Assembly: GCF_900460525.1 (NCBI RefSeq)
Contig: NZ_UHIY01000001.1
Span: 2,294,001-2,358,000, forward strand
Source: Yersinia kristensenii
GTDB lineage: Bacteria; Pseudomonadota; Gammaproteobacteria; Enterobacterales; Enterobacteriaceae
Length of the DNA stretch: 64,000 nt
Direction: 5' to 3'
The position numbers and the translations under genes are program-made. This document shows, piece by piece, positions 20,442 to 31,310 of the stretch. Positions within the stretch are counted from its first letter, which is position 1, and every line of letters starts with the position of its first letter. The notes beneath the pieces are model-generated. The model did no database searches. It was not told where the DNA came from and saw nothing but the letters and a program-made list of their open reading frames with translations.

Positions 20442-23120
20442 TCACAGTTTATCGTTCGGATTGAGGGTATCTGTCAATCGTTGTGCTAATTCACGACGAG
20501 TTTCAATGCTTAAAGCACGGCGATCCCTATCTGCTAACACAAACAAATCCTCCACTCGCTCGCCGATTGTGGTGATACGCGCGCTATGCAGTGATAGCCC
20601 TAAATCAGCAAAAATGTCACCAACACGCGCCAGTAAGCCCGGCTGGTCGAGCGCAATGAGCTCCAGATAGGTCCGGCGTTCATTGTGCGTTGGCAAAAAA
20701 TTGGTTTCAGTCGGTACGCTGAAATGCCGCAATTTGGGTGATATCCGTCTGACACGTGGGTGTTGGTAGTTTTGTCGCGTCATCGCTTGCTGCAAAGCAT
20801 GGATGATAATAGGGTGCCTATCTTGTGCCAATGGGCTGCCATCCGGCTCCAACACAATAAAAGTATCCATCGCCATGCCATCTCGATTAGTAAAAATCTG
20901 TGCGTCATGGACACTTAGGTTTCGACGATCCAATTCACCAACAACAGCAGCAAATAACGACGGGCGATCAGGGCACCAAATAAAGATCTCGGTTCCACCA
21001 CGAGTGGCCTGGCGGCTTACCAGCACCAATGGTTTGGTTGAGTCATGCTCCAGTAAATGGCGGGCATGCCAAGCTAATTGATTGGGTGAATGGCGCAGGA
21101 AGTAATCCGCTCTACAGCGGCTCCAGATACGGTGCAGCGCTTCTTCATCAATATTATCCATGCGCAGCAATGCCAGCGCTTGTAACCGATGATGGCGGAC
21201 GCGTTCGCGTAAATCCGGGCTGTTTTGCATACCGCGGCGCAGTTGCTTCTCTGTAGCGAAATAAAGTTCGCGTAGCAGGCTTTGTTTCCAACTATTCCAC
21301 AGGTTTTCATTGGTGGCACAAATATCGGCCACTGTCAGGCTGACTAAGTAGCGCAGGCGGGTTTCACTTTGCACCTCTGCGGAGAATTGCTGAATAACTG
21401 CCGGGTCTTGAATATCTCGGCGTTGAGCTGTAACTGACATCAATAAATGGCAACGGACTAGCCAGGCGACTAATTGGGCCTCGCGTGAGTTCAGCCCATG
21501 TTGCTCGGCAAATTCCAGTACATCGTGAGCGCCCAATATTGAATGGTCGCCACCACGTCCTTTGGCTATATCGTGGAACAGCGCCGCGAGCAGCAATAAT
21601 TCAGGCTGAGGCAAACGCGGATAAAGTTCGACACAAAGAGGGTGACGCGGGCGGGTTGTTTCATCGGCGAAACTTTCGAGTTTAAGTAACACCCGGATAG
21701 TGTGCTCATCGACGGTATAAGCATGAAACAGGTCAAATTGCATTTGCCCGACAATACTGCCCCATTGCGGCATATAGGCCCACAGCACACTGTGGCGATG
21801 CATAGGTAACAGCGCACGGGAAACCGCCCCAGGGTGGCGCAAAATGGCCATAAACAGCCTGCGTGCTTCAGGGATATGACATAATGACTGTTTTAGATGC
21901 CGACGGGCATGGCGTAAACGGCGCACGGTGGTGGAGTAAATGCCTTTGATATCCTGATTGCGCACCATGAGATAGAACATGCGCATAATAGCTTCAGGTT
22001 TCTCAACAAAGAGATTTTCATCACGCAGATCGATTAAATCGCCACGCAACTGAAATTCATCATCCAGCGGGCGGGGTTTCTCATTGGCATCCAGCGCCAA
22101 TATGGCTTCATCAAATAGCTGTAACAGCATGTTGTTCAGTTCACTGACCCGGCGCGTCATGCGATAAAAATCTTTCATCATGCGCTCGACTGGCTCATTT
22201 CCTTCGCCCTGATATTGTAAAAGTTGAGCAACACTCAGTTGGCGGTCAAATAACAAGCGGTTGTCGTAGCGGGTCAGTACCAAATGCAATGCAAAGCGGA
22301 TGCGCCATAAAAAACTTTGGCTTTCAATCAGTTCATTGCGCTCGGCTTTAGTGAGAAAACCAAAATCAACCATCTCACTTAAGGATGTGGCCCCAAAATG
22401 GCGACGGGCAACCCACTGTAAGGTATGAATATCCCTTAATCCACCGGGGCTGCTTTTAATATCTGGCTCCAGATTATAACTGGTGCCGTGATAGCGTTTA
22501 TGCCGTTCTTGTTGCTCTACTACTTTGGCATGGAAAAATTGGGGGGAGGGCCAGAAGTTTTCGCTAAAAATATGTTTTTGCATCTGTAGGAACAGGGCGA
22601 CATCGCCACAAATTAGACGCGATTCAATCATATTGGTGGCAACAGTGAGGTCGGCCAAACCTTCCAGCAAACACTCTTCCAGGGTGCGCACACTATGACC
22701 GACTTCCAGCTTCAGATCCCATAACAACGTAATTAATTGGCCGACTCGCGGAGCTTGTTCGTCGTTCAGGTGTTGTTTGGTCAGAATCAGGACATCGATA
22801 TCGGACAGTGGGTGCAATTCACCACGACCATAACCGCCGACGGCCACCAGCGCGGTTTCTGGCACATCATCAAAGCCATAGAATGTCCACAGTCGCCGCA
22901 ACAGGCGGTCGATGTAATCACTGCGCGCAGCAATTAATGTCTCCGCACTGATGCCGCCATTAAATGCATCAGCCAACCAAGACTGAAAAGTCTCGAGCCG
23001 TTGCTTGAGTATCGGGCAATTAAGCTCGCTATCAAGATAGGTGGTCGGTGATGCGGGTTGCTCAGGAATAACCGGTGTGGGGATCAGCGATAGAGTATGC
23101 TCGGAGTGATTGTCAGACAT
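20442..23120 (-). CDS. glnD: Bifunctional uridylyltransferase/uridylyl-removing enzyme GlnD
   Basis: Senses glutamine and modifies or demodifies PII proteins (GlnB, GlnK), setting nitrogen regulation. The start ATG 23120 ([10 protein letters not shown]) has GGGGA five bases upstream and gives 892 residues. Domains in order: nucleotidyltransferase ([19 protein letters not shown]), GlnE-like helical linker, HD phosphohydrolase ([18 protein letters not shown]), and two C-terminal ACT domains (from [16 protein letters not shown] and from [16 protein letters not shown]). Confidence 0.98.
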   Translation of the reverse strand: MSDNHSEHTLSLIPTPVIPEQPASPTTYLDSELNCPILKQRLETFQSWLADAFNGGISAETLIAARSDYIDRLLRRLWTFYGFDDVPETALVAVGGYGRGELHPLSDIDVLILTKQHLNDEQAPRVGQLITLLWDLKLEVGHSVRTLEECLLEGLADLTVATNMIESRLICGDVALFLQMQKHIFSENFWPSPQFFHAKVVEQQERHKRYHGTSYNLEPDIKSSPGGLRDIHTLQWVARRHFGATSLSEMVDFGFLTKAERNELIESQSFLWRIRFALHLVLTRYDNRLLFDRQLSVAQLLQYQGEGNEPVERMMKDFYRMTRRVSELNNMLLQLFDEAILALDANEKPRPLDDEFQLRGDLIDLRDENLFVEKPEAIMRMFYLMVRNQDIKGIYSTTVRRLRHARRHLKQSLCHIPEARRLFMAILRHPGAVSRALLPMHRHSVLWAYMPQWGSIVGQMQFDLFHAYTVDEHTIRVLLKLESFADETTRPRHPLCVELYPRLPQPELLLLAALFHDIAKGRGGDHSILGAHDVLEFAEQHGLNSREAQLVAWLVRCHLLMSVTAQRRDIQDPAVIQQFSAEVQSETRLRYLVSLTVADICATNENLWNSWKQSLLRELYFATEKQLRRGMQNSPDLRERVRHHRLQALALLRMDNIDEEALHRIWSRCRADYFLRHSPNQLAWHARHLLEHDSTKPLVLVSRQATRGGTEIFIWCPDRPSLFAAVVGELDRRNLSVHDAQIFTNRDGMAMDTFIVLEPDGSPLAQDRHPIIIHALQQAMTRQNYQHPRVRRISPKLRHFSVPTETNFLPTHNERRTYLELIALDQPGLLARVGDIFADLGLSLHSARITTIGERVEDLFVLADRDRRALSIETRRELAQRLTDTLNPNDKL

Positions 23121-23152
23121 ATATTCCCCGTTGATAAAAAGACGCAACCCAT

Positions 23153-23178
23153 AAAAAAGCCGGCGGATGCCGGCTTGT
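23153..23178 (-). terminator. map terminator
   Basis: On the minus strand: AAGCCGGCATCCGCCGGCTTTTTT, directly after the map stop and before glnD. It should limit read-through from map into glnD. Confidence 0.92.
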
Positions 23179-23182
23179 CATA

Positions 23183-23974
23183 TTACTCGTGCGTTATGAT
23201 GTTGGGGATGGTGTCATCCTTGCGCAACGTCATTATTTCGCAGCCGTTATCAGTTACCACAATAGTATGCTCATACTGCGCCGACAAGCTGCGATCTTTA
23301 GTTTTTACTGTCCAACCGTCTTTCATGGTGCGGATGCGGTAATCGCCAGCATTGACCATAGGTTCAATGGTGAAAGCCATACCGGCTTGTAGGACAACGC
23401 CACCGTCATCAGCATCGTAGTGCAGAACTTGTGGCTCTTCATGGAAGCCCTCACCAATGCCGTGACCACAATATTCACGGACGACAGAGAAGTTTTCCGC
23501 TTCTACAAATTTCTGAATTTCTTTACCTAAGGTACGCAGACGGATACCCGGTTTGACCATTTTGATCGCCAGATACAGGCTCTCTTGGGTCACCCGGCAC
23601 AAACGCTCACCGAGGATGGTTGGCTTGCCGACAATAAACATTTTTGACGTGTCGCCATGGAAACCGTCTTTAATCACGGTCACGTCGATGTTCACTATAT
23701 CGCCATCTTTCAGGACTTTTTCGTCACTTGGGATACCGTGGCAGATAACTTCATTGACAGAAATACAAACCGATTTCGGAAAGCCGTGATAACCAAGACA
23801 AGCTGAAATTGCTTGCTGGTGGTGGGTAATATGGTCGTGACAAATACGATCAAGTTCGCCAGTGGTGACGCCTGGTTTTACGTGAGGCTCAATGATTTCC
23901 AGCACTTCAGCAGCCAGGCGGCCAGCAACGCGCATTTTTTGAATATCTTCAGGTGTTTTGATTGAGATTGCCAT
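23183..23974 (-). CDS. map: Methionine aminopeptidase, type I
   Basis: Removes initiator methionine from nascent proteins; cytosolic metalloenzyme. The ATG at 23974 (MAISIKTPED) gives 263 residues; the open frame upstream runs through repeat copy C and is not coding. Metal ligands are visible in NIDVTVIKDGFHGDTSKMF (two Asp), GHGIGEGFHEEP (His) and FTIEPM plus YEHT (Glu). It is divergent from rpsB. Confidence 0.98.
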   Translation of the reverse strand: MAISIKTPEDIQKMRVAGRLAAEVLEIIEPHVKPGVTTGELDRICHDHITHHQQAISACLGYHGFPKSVCISVNEVICHGIPSDEKVLKDGDIVNIDVTVIKDGFHGDTSKMFIVGKPTILGERLCRVTQESLYLAIKMVKPGIRLRTLGKEIQKFVEAENFSVVREYCGHGIGEGFHEEPQVLHYDADDGGVVLQAGMAFTIEPMVNAGDYRIRTMKDGWTVKTKDRSLSAQYEHTIVVTDNGCEIMTLRKDDTIPNIITHE

Positions 23975-24040
23975 GCAAAAGTGTCCGTAGGGGCTGTGAG
24001 TTTCAGCCGCCGTGATAATAAGCAGGTGAATAAATATCAT

Positions 24041-24165
24041 ATACCCTAAATAATTCGAGTTGCAGAAAGGCGGCAAGCGAGAGAGCCCCGATGAGCTTAC
24101 ATCAGTAAGTAATTCGGGTGATAGAGCGTAGCCAACACACATGCAGCTTGAAGTATGACGGGTAT
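24041..24165 (+). repeat. Interspersed palindromic repeat, short form (copy C)
   Basis: 125 bp from ATACCCTAAATAATTCGAG to AAGTATGACGGGTAT. It has an inner imperfect stem around GATGAGCTTACATCAGTAAG. It lies 66 bases upstream of the map start in the map-rpsB divergent region. Confidence 0.9.
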
Positions 24166-24251
24166 AAATAAAAAATCTGCGCTAATGGTATCAGCCCAGC
24201 AATTTGCTGCCAAATGTTCGTTTACAGTGACCGCATTAAATACAACAAAAG

Positions 24252-24281
24252 TTGGTGTGTTGTGGCTGTTTATGGTATAAA
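24252..24281 (+). promoter_or_regulatory. Probable rpsB promoter
   Basis: -35 TTGGTG (24252-24257), 18-base spacer, -10 TATAAA (24276-24281), followed by GCGCGCC, a GC-rich discriminator of the type found at stringently controlled ribosomal promoters. The leader would be about 250 bases long. Confidence 0.6.
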
Positions 24282-24407
24282 GCGCGCCGGCGAACCGTAC
24301 TATTTTTCTTTATTATTGTTCTTGGGTCTCTCTAAGAGTTCCTTGGCATGTTCTGATAAGTAACGTGCTGTTTAGTCGAGTAATACCAATCGCACTCATA
24401 TGTGTAA

Positions 24408-25260
<853 letters not shown>

Positions 25261-25262
<2 letters not shown>

Positions 25263-25341
25263 TAAGTCAGGCTCGTCGTGAGCCCTTATTAACCAGGTAT
25301 TGAAATATGTTGGTTAGGGGGCCTTTATAGGCCCCCTTTGC
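25261..25341 (+). terminator. Two tandem hairpins between rpsB and tsf
   Basis: First stem AATAAG...GGCTC / GAGCC...CTTATT (25261-25290), then a strong GGGGGCC / GGCCCCC stem (25317-25340) with only TTTG after it. The weak U-run suggests partial termination that lowers or tunes tsf relative to rpsB. Confidence 0.7.
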
Positions 25342-25389
25342 GTATCTAATGTGAGATCTTGTTTTCACAAGAGAACCGAGGAAATTGAA

Positions 25390-26247
25390 ATGGTTGCTAT
25401 TACCGCTGCTTTGGTAAAAGAACTGCGTGAGCGTACTGCCGCAGGCATGATGGAATGTAAAAAGGCGTTGGTTGAAGCTAACGGCGACATCGAGCTTGCC
25501 ATCGACAATATGCGTAAATCTGGTCAGGCTAAAGCTGCCAAGAAAGCAGGCCGTATCGCTGCTGAAGGTATTATCCTGGCTAAAATTTCAGCTGACGGCA
25601 AATTCGGTGTGATTCTGGAACTGAACTGCGAAACTGACTTCGTTGCTAAAGATGCTGGCTTCAAAGCATTCGGCGAAGAAGTGATCAACGCAGCTCTGGC
25701 TGACAAAATTGCTGATATCGACGTTCTGAAAGCTAAGTTCGAAGAACAACGCGCTAACCTGGTAGCTAAAATCGGTGAGAACATCAACATTCGCCGTGTT
25801 GCTGCTCTGGAAGGCGATGTTCTGGGGACTTATCTGCACGGTGCACGTATCGGTGTTATGGTTGCGGCAACTGGCGCTGATGAAGAGCTGGTTAAGCACA
25901 TTGCTATGCACATCGCTGCAAGCAAACCTGAATATGTTAAGCCAGAAGATGTTCCTGCTGAAGTTGTTGCTCGTGAGCACCAAATCCAGTTGGACATCGC
26001 TATCGAATCCGGCAAACCACGTGAAATTGCTGAGAAAATGGTTGAAGGCCGTATGCGTAAGTTCACCGGCGAAGTTTCTCTGACTGGTCAGAACTTCGTT
26101 ATGGACCCAAGCAAAACTGTTGGCGATCTGTTGAAAGAGCACAACGCTGACGTTGTAAACTTCATCCGCTTCGAAGTGGGCGAAGGCATTGAGAAAGTTG
26201 AGACTGACTTTGCTGCTGAAGTTGCAGCAATGAGCAAACAGTCTTAA
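25390..26247 (+). CDS. tsf: Elongation factor Ts
   Basis: Guanine nucleotide exchange factor for EF-Tu. ATG 25390 ([16 protein letters not shown]) gives 285 residues. The N-terminal UBA-like domain includes [15 protein letters not shown], and the core carries [12 protein letters not shown], whose TDFV motif contacts the EF-Tu G domain. GAGG lies eight bases upstream of the start. Highly biased codons. Confidence 0.98.
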   Translation: MVAITAALVKELRERTAAGMMECKKALVEANGDIELAIDNMRKSGQAKAAKKAGRIAAEGIILAKISADGKFGVILELNCETDFVAKDAGFKAFGEEVINAALADKIADIDVLKAKFEEQRANLVAKIGENINIRRVAALEGDVLGTYLHGARIGVMVAATGADEELVKHIAMHIAASKPEYVKPEDVPAEVVAREHQIQLDIAIESGKPREIAEKMVEGRMRKFTGEVSLTGQNFVMDPSKTVGDLLKEHNADVVNFIRFEVGEGIEKVETDFAAEVAAMSKQS

Positions 26248-26251
26248 TGCT

Positions 26252-26284
26252 AAAAATGGGGCCGCCACCAGGCGGTTCCATTTT
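26252..26284 (+). terminator. tsf terminator
   Basis: Stem AAAATGG..CCGCC / GGCGG..CCATTTT five bases past the tsf stop, ending in T4. Confidence 0.88.
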
Positions 26285-26293
26285 ATCCACTCG

Positions 26294-26418
26294 ATACCCG
26301 TCATATTTCAAGCTACAGGTGCGTTGACTGCTTTTGTTCATCTCAGTCACTTACTTATGTAAGCTCCTGAGGATTCGCTCAGTTGTCGTCTTCCTGCTAC
26401 TCGAATTATAGAGGGTAT
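26294..26418 (-). repeat. Interspersed palindromic repeat, short form (copy D)
   Basis: 125 bp in minus orientation: it begins on the plus strand ATACCCGTCATATTTCAAGC and ends TACTCGAATTATAGAGGGTAT. It separates the tsf terminator from the pyrH promoter region. Confidence 0.88.
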
Positions 26419-26513
26419 AAGCTTAGGCTTGTCAGTTTTCAATGCCCAATATTGCTTTGAAATCCTGACAGTCAAGTCCCCAATATTATTACTGCTGCTT
26501 AGGACAGAACACC

Positions 26514-27260
26514 ATGGCAACCAATGCAAAACCCGTATATCAGCGTATCCTGCTTAAGCTTAGCGGTGAAGCCCTGCAAGGCGCAGAAGGTTTTGGTATC
26601 GACGCAAGCGTTTTGGATCGCATGGCTCAAGAAGTTAAAGAGCTGGTCGAATTGGGCATTCAAGTCGGTGTGGTGATTGGCGGTGGTAACTTATTCCGCG
26701 GTGCCGGTTTGGCACAAGCTGGGATGAACCGCGTAGTGGGCGACCACATGGGAATGCTGGCTACCGTAATGAACGGCCTGGCAATGCGAGATGCACTGCA
26801 CCGTGCCTATGTGAACGCCCGCCTGATGTCTGCTATTCCACTTAATGGTGTGTGTGATAATTACAGCTGGGCCGAAGCTATCAGCCTGCTGCGTCACAAC
26901 CGTGTGGTCATTTTTGCTGCGGGTACGGGTAACCCATTTTTCACTACAGACTCCGCGGCTTGTCTGCGTGGTATCGAAATTGAAGCTGATGTTGTGTTAA
27001 AAGCAACAAAAGTCGATGGGGTTTACTCCGCAGATCCGGTGAAAAATCCTGACGCAACACTGTACGAACAGTTAACCTATCAGGACGTTTTAGAGCGTGA
27101 GCTGAAAGTTATGGATCTGGCGGCCTTCACTTTGGCCCGTGACCACAATCTGCCAATTCGTGTTTTCAACATGAATAAACCTGGCGCTCTACGCCGTGTG
27201 GTGATGGGTGAGAACGAAGGGACATTAATCACTAAAGAAGTGATATCGGCAGCTAAATAA
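26514..27260 (+). CDS. pyrH: UMP kinase PyrH
   Basis: Phosphorylates UMP to UDP; hexameric bacterial enzyme of the amino acid kinase family. 248 residues, a few more than E. coli (241), the excess being at the C-terminus (TKEVISAAK). [12 protein letters not shown] and [13 protein letters not shown] are the phosphate-binding segments. The start [11 protein letters not shown] has AGGACAG upstream. It is followed by frr. Confidence 0.98.
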   Translation: MATNAKPVYQRILLKLSGEALQGAEGFGIDASVLDRMAQEVKELVELGIQVGVVIGGGNLFRGAGLAQAGMNRVVGDHMGMLATVMNGLAMRDALHRAYVNARLMSAIPLNGVCDNYSWAEAISLLRHNRVVIFAAGTGNPFFTTDSAACLRGIEIEADVVLKATKVDGVYSADPVKNPDATLYEQLTYQDVLERELKVMDLAAFTLARDHNLPIRVFNMNKPGALRRVVMGENEGTLITKEVISAAK

Positions 27261-27376
27261 GCGATTGTCCGTGTTGTCGAGGTCTGCCCCTAACGCCAGC
27301 AACTGTTGGTTTGTATATTCACTGGCTATACTCAAGGTATGGCCTGCCAAGTAACCAGTTTTCAAGGGTTCACAAC

Positions 27377-27934
27377 GTGATTAACGAAATTAGAAAAGAT
27401 ACCGAAGTGCGTATGGAAAAATGCTTAGAAGCATTCCAGAATCACATCAGTAAGATCCGTACCGGCCGCGCTTCTCCTAGTATTCTTGATGGCATCCAGG
27501 TTGAGTATTATGGTACTGCAACGCCATTGCGCCAGTTGGCTAACATCGTCGTTGAAGACTCCCGGACTTTGGCTTTGACTGTTTTTGACCGTAGCCTCAG
27601 TGCCGCGGTTGAAAAAGCGATCATGACTTCTGATTTAGGCCTGAATCCTTCTTCTGCGGGCACCGTTATCCGTGTTCCATTGCCAGCATTGACAGAAGAA
27701 CGCCGTAAAGACTTAATCAAAGTTGTTCGTGCAGAAGCAGAGCAGGGCCGCGTTTCTATTCGTAACGTGCGTCGTGATGCTAATGATAAAGTAAAAGCTT
27801 TGTTGAAAGATAAAGAGATCAGCGAAGACGAAGATCGTCGCTCTCAAGAAGACATACAAAAACTGACCGATGCCTTTATCAAGAAAGTTGATGCTGCATT
27901 GGCCGCTAAAGAAACCGAGTTGATGGATTTCTAA
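27377..27934 (+). CDS. frr: Ribosome recycling factor
   Basis: Splits post-termination ribosomes together with EF-G. The start is GTG 27377 ([16 protein letters not shown]), giving 185 residues as in E. coli and placing AAGGG eight bases upstream; the upstream in-frame ATG lacks homology. The C-terminal helix [20 protein letters not shown] is fully conserved. Confidence 0.97.
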   Translation: MINEIRKDTEVRMEKCLEAFQNHISKIRTGRASPSILDGIQVEYYGTATPLRQLANIVVEDSRTLALTVFDRSLSAAVEKAIMTSDLGLNPSSAGTVIRVPLPALTEERRKDLIKVVRAEAEQGRVSIRNVRRDANDKVKALLKDKEISEDEDRRSQEDIQKLTDAFIKKVDAALAAKETELMDF

Positions 27935-27950
27935 TCCTTACTCGGCATGA

Positions 27951-27981
27951 CAAAGCGCCGCTTAGTTGGCGCTTTGTTTTA
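27951..27981 (+). terminator. frr terminator
   Basis: Stem CAAAGCGCC / GGCGCTTTG followed by TTTTAG. Confidence 0.9.
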
Positions 27982-28023
27982 GCGAATTCAATATGTTATT
28001 AGATTGATGCCGCGCCTATCATA

Positions 28024-28218
28024 ATACCCTAAATAGTTCGAGTTGCAGGAAAGCGGCAATTGAGTGACAAATTGGTCGAAGACCGGTTTGAACAGCATTT
28101 ATGCTCGCCCGCAGGGTGAGTCTCAAAGAGACTCATTATCCCGAAGAGCTTACACAGGTAAGTGACTGGGGTGAATGAAAGCAGCCAACGTACATGCAGC
28201 TTGAAGTATGACGGGTAT
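28024..28218 (+). repeat. Interspersed palindromic repeat, long form (copy E)
   Basis: 195 bp from ATACCCTAAATAGTTCGAG to AAGTATGACGGGTAT. It contains the same internal module as copy A (TTTGAACAGCATTTATGCT and a GAGTCTC...GAGACTC stem). It ends 25 bases before the ispC start codon, so it forms most of the ispC upstream region. Confidence 0.9.
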
Positions 28219-28243
28219 AAACACAGTTATTCAGAGTACTCTC

Positions 28244-29440
28244 ATGAAGCAACTGACTATTCTTGGTTCTACAGGTTCCATCGGCAACAGCACTCTGGGT
28301 GTTGTGCGCGCTAATCCCGAATTATTCAAAATCACCGCATTGGTTGCTGGTCGCAATGTTGATCAGATGGCCCAGCAATGTCTTGAATTCACTCCCCGTT
28401 ATGCAGCTATGTCCGATGAAACTTCGGCTAAAGCATTGCGCCGGTTATTGGCAGAAAACGGTTCAAGAACAGAAGTTTACTCCGGCGAAAAAGCCGCGTG
28501 TGAGCTGGCGGCTATCGGCGATGTTGATCAGGTGATGGCGGCGATTGTCGGCGTTGCAGGGTTGCCCTCAACACTGGCGGCTATCCGCGCAGGGAAACAA
28601 GTATTACTGGCCAACAAAGAGTCACTAATTACTTGTGGCAAGCTCTTTATGGATGAAGTGAAGCACAGCCGTGCACAACTGTTACCCATCGACAGTGAAC
28701 ATAATGCTATTTTTCAGAGTTTACCTGAAAGGGTTCAGTCTCAATTAGGCTATTCTTCATTAAGTGAGAATGGTGTTTCCCGCATTATCTTAACGGGTTC
28801 TGGTGGCCCACTACGTGAAACTCCATTAGCACAATTTGCAGATGTCACCCCAGATCAAGCTTGTGCACATCCAAACTGGTCTATGGGGCGCAAGATTTCG
28901 GTCGACTCAGCGACAATGATGAACAAAGGGCTGGAGTATATCGAAGCGCGGTGGTTATTTAATGCTAGCGCAGAACAGGTGGAAGTTATTTTACACCCTC
29001 AATCTGTCATTCATTCAATGGTGCGCTACCATGATGGCAGTGTATTGGCGCAGATGGGTACACCAGATATGCGTACTCCCATTGCACATGCGATGGCCTA
29101 TCCAATGCGAGTGAGTTCCGGCGTTGCACCACTGGATTTCTGCAAGATCCGCGAGCTTACCTTTGCAGAGCCAGATTATCAGCGTTATCCGTGCTTGAAG
29201 TTGGCTATCGATGCATCAAATACAGGGCAAGCCGCCACTACCGCTCTGAATGCAGCCAACGAAATTTCTGTCATGGCATTCTTGGATTCGCAAATTCGTT
29301 TCACTGATATTGCAGTGATTAATCGTACTGTTGTGGAGCAGTTATCATTACCAGAACCAGCCAGTGTGGATGAGGTGTTGGTGATTGACCGTAAAGCCCG
29401 CGATATGGCGGTTCAAGTAATAGCGAAATTGAATAATTAA
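28244..29440 (+). CDS. ispC: 1-deoxy-D-xylulose 5-phosphate reductoisomerase
   Basis: Converts DXP to 2-C-methylerythritol 4-phosphate, the committed step of the MEP isoprenoid pathway, feeding UppS encoded downstream. ATG 28244 ([18 protein letters not shown]) gives 398 residues. The NADPH-binding GSTGSIG is at the N-terminus. [12 protein letters not shown] and the lid segment with [20 protein letters not shown] follow. The upstream frame runs into the repeat and is excluded. Confidence 0.97.
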   Translation: MKQLTILGSTGSIGNSTLGVVRANPELFKITALVAGRNVDQMAQQCLEFTPRYAAMSDETSAKALRRLLAENGSRTEVYSGEKAACELAAIGDVDQVMAAIVGVAGLPSTLAAIRAGKQVLLANKESLITCGKLFMDEVKHSRAQLLPIDSEHNAIFQSLPERVQSQLGYSSLSENGVSRIILTGSGGPLRETPLAQFADVTPDQACAHPNWSMGRKISVDSATMMNKGLEYIEARWLFNASAEQVEVILHPQSVIHSMVRYHDGSVLAQMGTPDMRTPIAHAMAYPMRVSSGVAPLDFCKIRELTFAEPDYQRYPCLKLAIDASNTGQAATTALNAANEISVMAFLDSQIRFTDIAVINRTVVEQLSLPEPASVDEVLVIDRKARDMAVQVIAKLNN

Positions 29441-29574
29441 AAGCCTTATTGGCTGATGTGGGAATTTGTTAGGACAAGGCTGAGATGATATAGTCTGCAC
29501 CGTCAATGGGTAGATAGACTGTTGATTAGTGGCCCAATAGGTATTTAAACCGTCTATTTTGGCTGTCACTGAAG

Positions 29575-29604
29575 AAGCCGTGACTTGGTACACGGCTTTT
29601 TTTG
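29575..29604 (+). terminator. ispC terminator
   Basis: Stem AAGCCGTG / CACGGCTT with a T7 run. It separates ispC from the uppS-cdsA-rseP operon. Confidence 0.9.
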
Positions 29605-29665
29605 TGCGCTTGCTGCCTAATGTTCGGGATGGACAATTGATTTATTGAGGAAATGAGTTCGCATT

Positions 29666-30424
29666 ATGTCGTCTGTAAATGAAGATAGGGCTAACTTGTC
29701 CCCCCTGACCCCACGCCATGTTGCTATCATTATGGATGGTAATGGGCGTTGGGCAAAAAAACAGGGTAAATTAAGGGTCTTCGGTCATAAAGCGGGAGTG
29801 AAATCAGTTCGCAGAGCGGTCAGTTTTGCTGCTACTCATCAGTTGGATGCACTCACGCTTTATGCTTTTAGCAGTGAAAACTGGAACCGCCCTGCCCAAG
29901 AAGTCACCGCATTAATGGAACTTTTTGTTCATGCGCTGGACAGCGAAGTAAAAAGTCTGCATAAACATAAAGTTCGTTTATCTGTTATTGGTGATATTAG
30001 TCGCTTTAGTGAACGTTTGCAGAAACGGATCCGTCGCTCAGAAGAGTTAACGGCAAATAATGACGGTCTGAGACTTAACATTGCTGCCAATTATGGTGGC
30101 CGTTGGGATATTATTCAGGGAGTGCGTCACTTAGCTGAGCAGGTACAGCGAGGGGAGTTGCAACCCACAGATATCTGTGAAAAATCGCTAAACTCGCATA
30201 TCTGCCTTCATGAGCAATCTGAGGTAGATTTAGTGATCAGAACCGGTGGTGAACATCGCATCAGTAATTTCTTGTTGTGGCAAATCGCCTATGCTGAGCT
30301 TTACTTTACTGATGTACTCTGGCCTGATTTTGATGAACATGTCTTTGAAGGTGCGCTGAATGCATTTGCACAACGAGAGCGTCGCTTCGGGGGAACTACA
30401 CCTATCGATGCAACTGCATCCTAG
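29666..30424 (+). CDS. uppS: Undecaprenyl diphosphate synthase UppS (IspU)
   Basis: Adds eight isopentenyl units to farnesyl diphosphate in cis, making the lipid carrier for peptidoglycan and O-antigen. 252 residues; the catalytic Asp is in IIMDGNGRWAKKQG near residue 24, with SSENWNRP and the C-terminal RTGGEHRISNFLLWQ typical of the family. Ten bases separate it from cdsA. Confidence 0.98.
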   Translation: MSSVNEDRANLSPLTPRHVAIIMDGNGRWAKKQGKLRVFGHKAGVKSVRRAVSFAATHQLDALTLYAFSSENWNRPAQEVTALMELFVHALDSEVKSLHKHKVRLSVIGDISRFSERLQKRIRRSEELTANNDGLRLNIAANYGGRWDIIQGVRHLAEQVQRGELQPTDICEKSLNSHICLHEQSEVDLVIRTGGEHRISNFLLWQIAYAELYFTDVLWPDFDEHVFEGALNAFAQRERRFGGTTPIDATAS

Positions 30425-30433
30425 GGGGAACTT

Positions 30434-31282
30434 TTGCTGAAGTATCGTCTCATAACTGCTTTAATCTTGATTCCGGTTGTCATTGGTGCACTGTTCCTGC
30501 TTCCGCCGGTTGGTTTTGCTATTGTCACTCTTGTCGTCAGCATGCTTGCTGCTTGGGAATGGGGACAATTAGCCGGGTTTGCCAGTCGTTCTCAGCGTAT
30601 TTGGCTAGCCATACTGTGTGGCTTTTTACTTGTTCTAATGTTGCTTAGCCTCCCGGCTTACCAACATTCAGCTCATCTTCCACAAGTGAGCGTGCCTCTC
30701 TGGCTTTCTATGGGCTGGTGGATCGCTGCATTGCTGTTGGTGCTTACTTACCCACGCTCTGCGGTAGTTTGGCGCGATTCACGTCTGTTGCGTATAGTTT
30801 TCGGCATTCTAACCATTGTCCCATTCTTCTGGGGTATGGTCGCACTACGCCAGTATGGCTATGAGCAGGACCATAATATTGGCGCCTGGTGGTTACTGTA
30901 TGTGATGCTGCTGGTGTGGGGAGCAGATTCTGGCGCCTACATGTTCGGTAAATTGTTCGGTAAACATAAATTAGCGCCTAAAGTCTCACCGGGTAAAACG
31001 TGGGAAGGATTAATTGGCGGTTTACTGACATCAGCTCTGATATCATGGTTGTTTGGTCGATATGCTCCGTTGGATATCATTCCCGAAAAACTGTTAATCT
31101 GTTCCGTGGTCGCTGCATTGGCCTCGGTACTCGGCGATTTGACCGAAAGTATGTTTAAACGTGAAGCGGGAATCAAAGACAGTGGTCATTTGATTCCTGG
31201 TCATGGTGGGATACTGGATCGTATCGATAGCCTGACCGCAGCTGTGCCGGTATTTGCCTGCTTAATGCTGTTAGTGTTTTAA
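30434..31282 (+). CDS. cdsA: Phosphatidate cytidylyltransferase CdsA
   Basis: Makes CDP-diacylglycerol, precursor of all phospholipids, in the inner membrane. 282 residues; the start is TTG 30434, as in E. coli, preceded by AGGGGGA. Seven or eight hydrophobic segments are visible. The signature [14 protein letters not shown] near the C-terminus holds the catalytic Asp residues. Confidence 0.97.
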   Translation: MLKYRLITALILIPVVIGALFLLPPVGFAIVTLVVSMLAAWEWGQLAGFASRSQRIWLAILCGFLLVLMLLSLPAYQHSAHLPQVSVPLWLSMGWWIAALLLVLTYPRSAVVWRDSRLLRIVFGILTIVPFFWGMVALRQYGYEQDHNIGAWWLLYVMLLVWGADSGAYMFGKLFGKHKLAPKVSPGKTWEGLIGGLLTSALISWLFGRYAPLDIIPEKLLICSVVAALASVLGDLTESMFKREAGIKDSGHLIPGHGGILDRIDSLTAAVPVFACLMLLVF

Positions 31283-31310
31283 TCCGTCACTGACGGGGAG
31301 TTTAGGGAAT

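Noticed and set aside
24001..24142. Extension of map by 56 residues at the N-terminus
   Set aside because: The extra codons lie in repeat copy C and lack homology; the internal ATG at 23974 fits the family.
25588..26304. 238-residue open frame antisense to tsf
   Set aside because: Arises from the strong codon bias of tsf on the other strand; no independent evidence.
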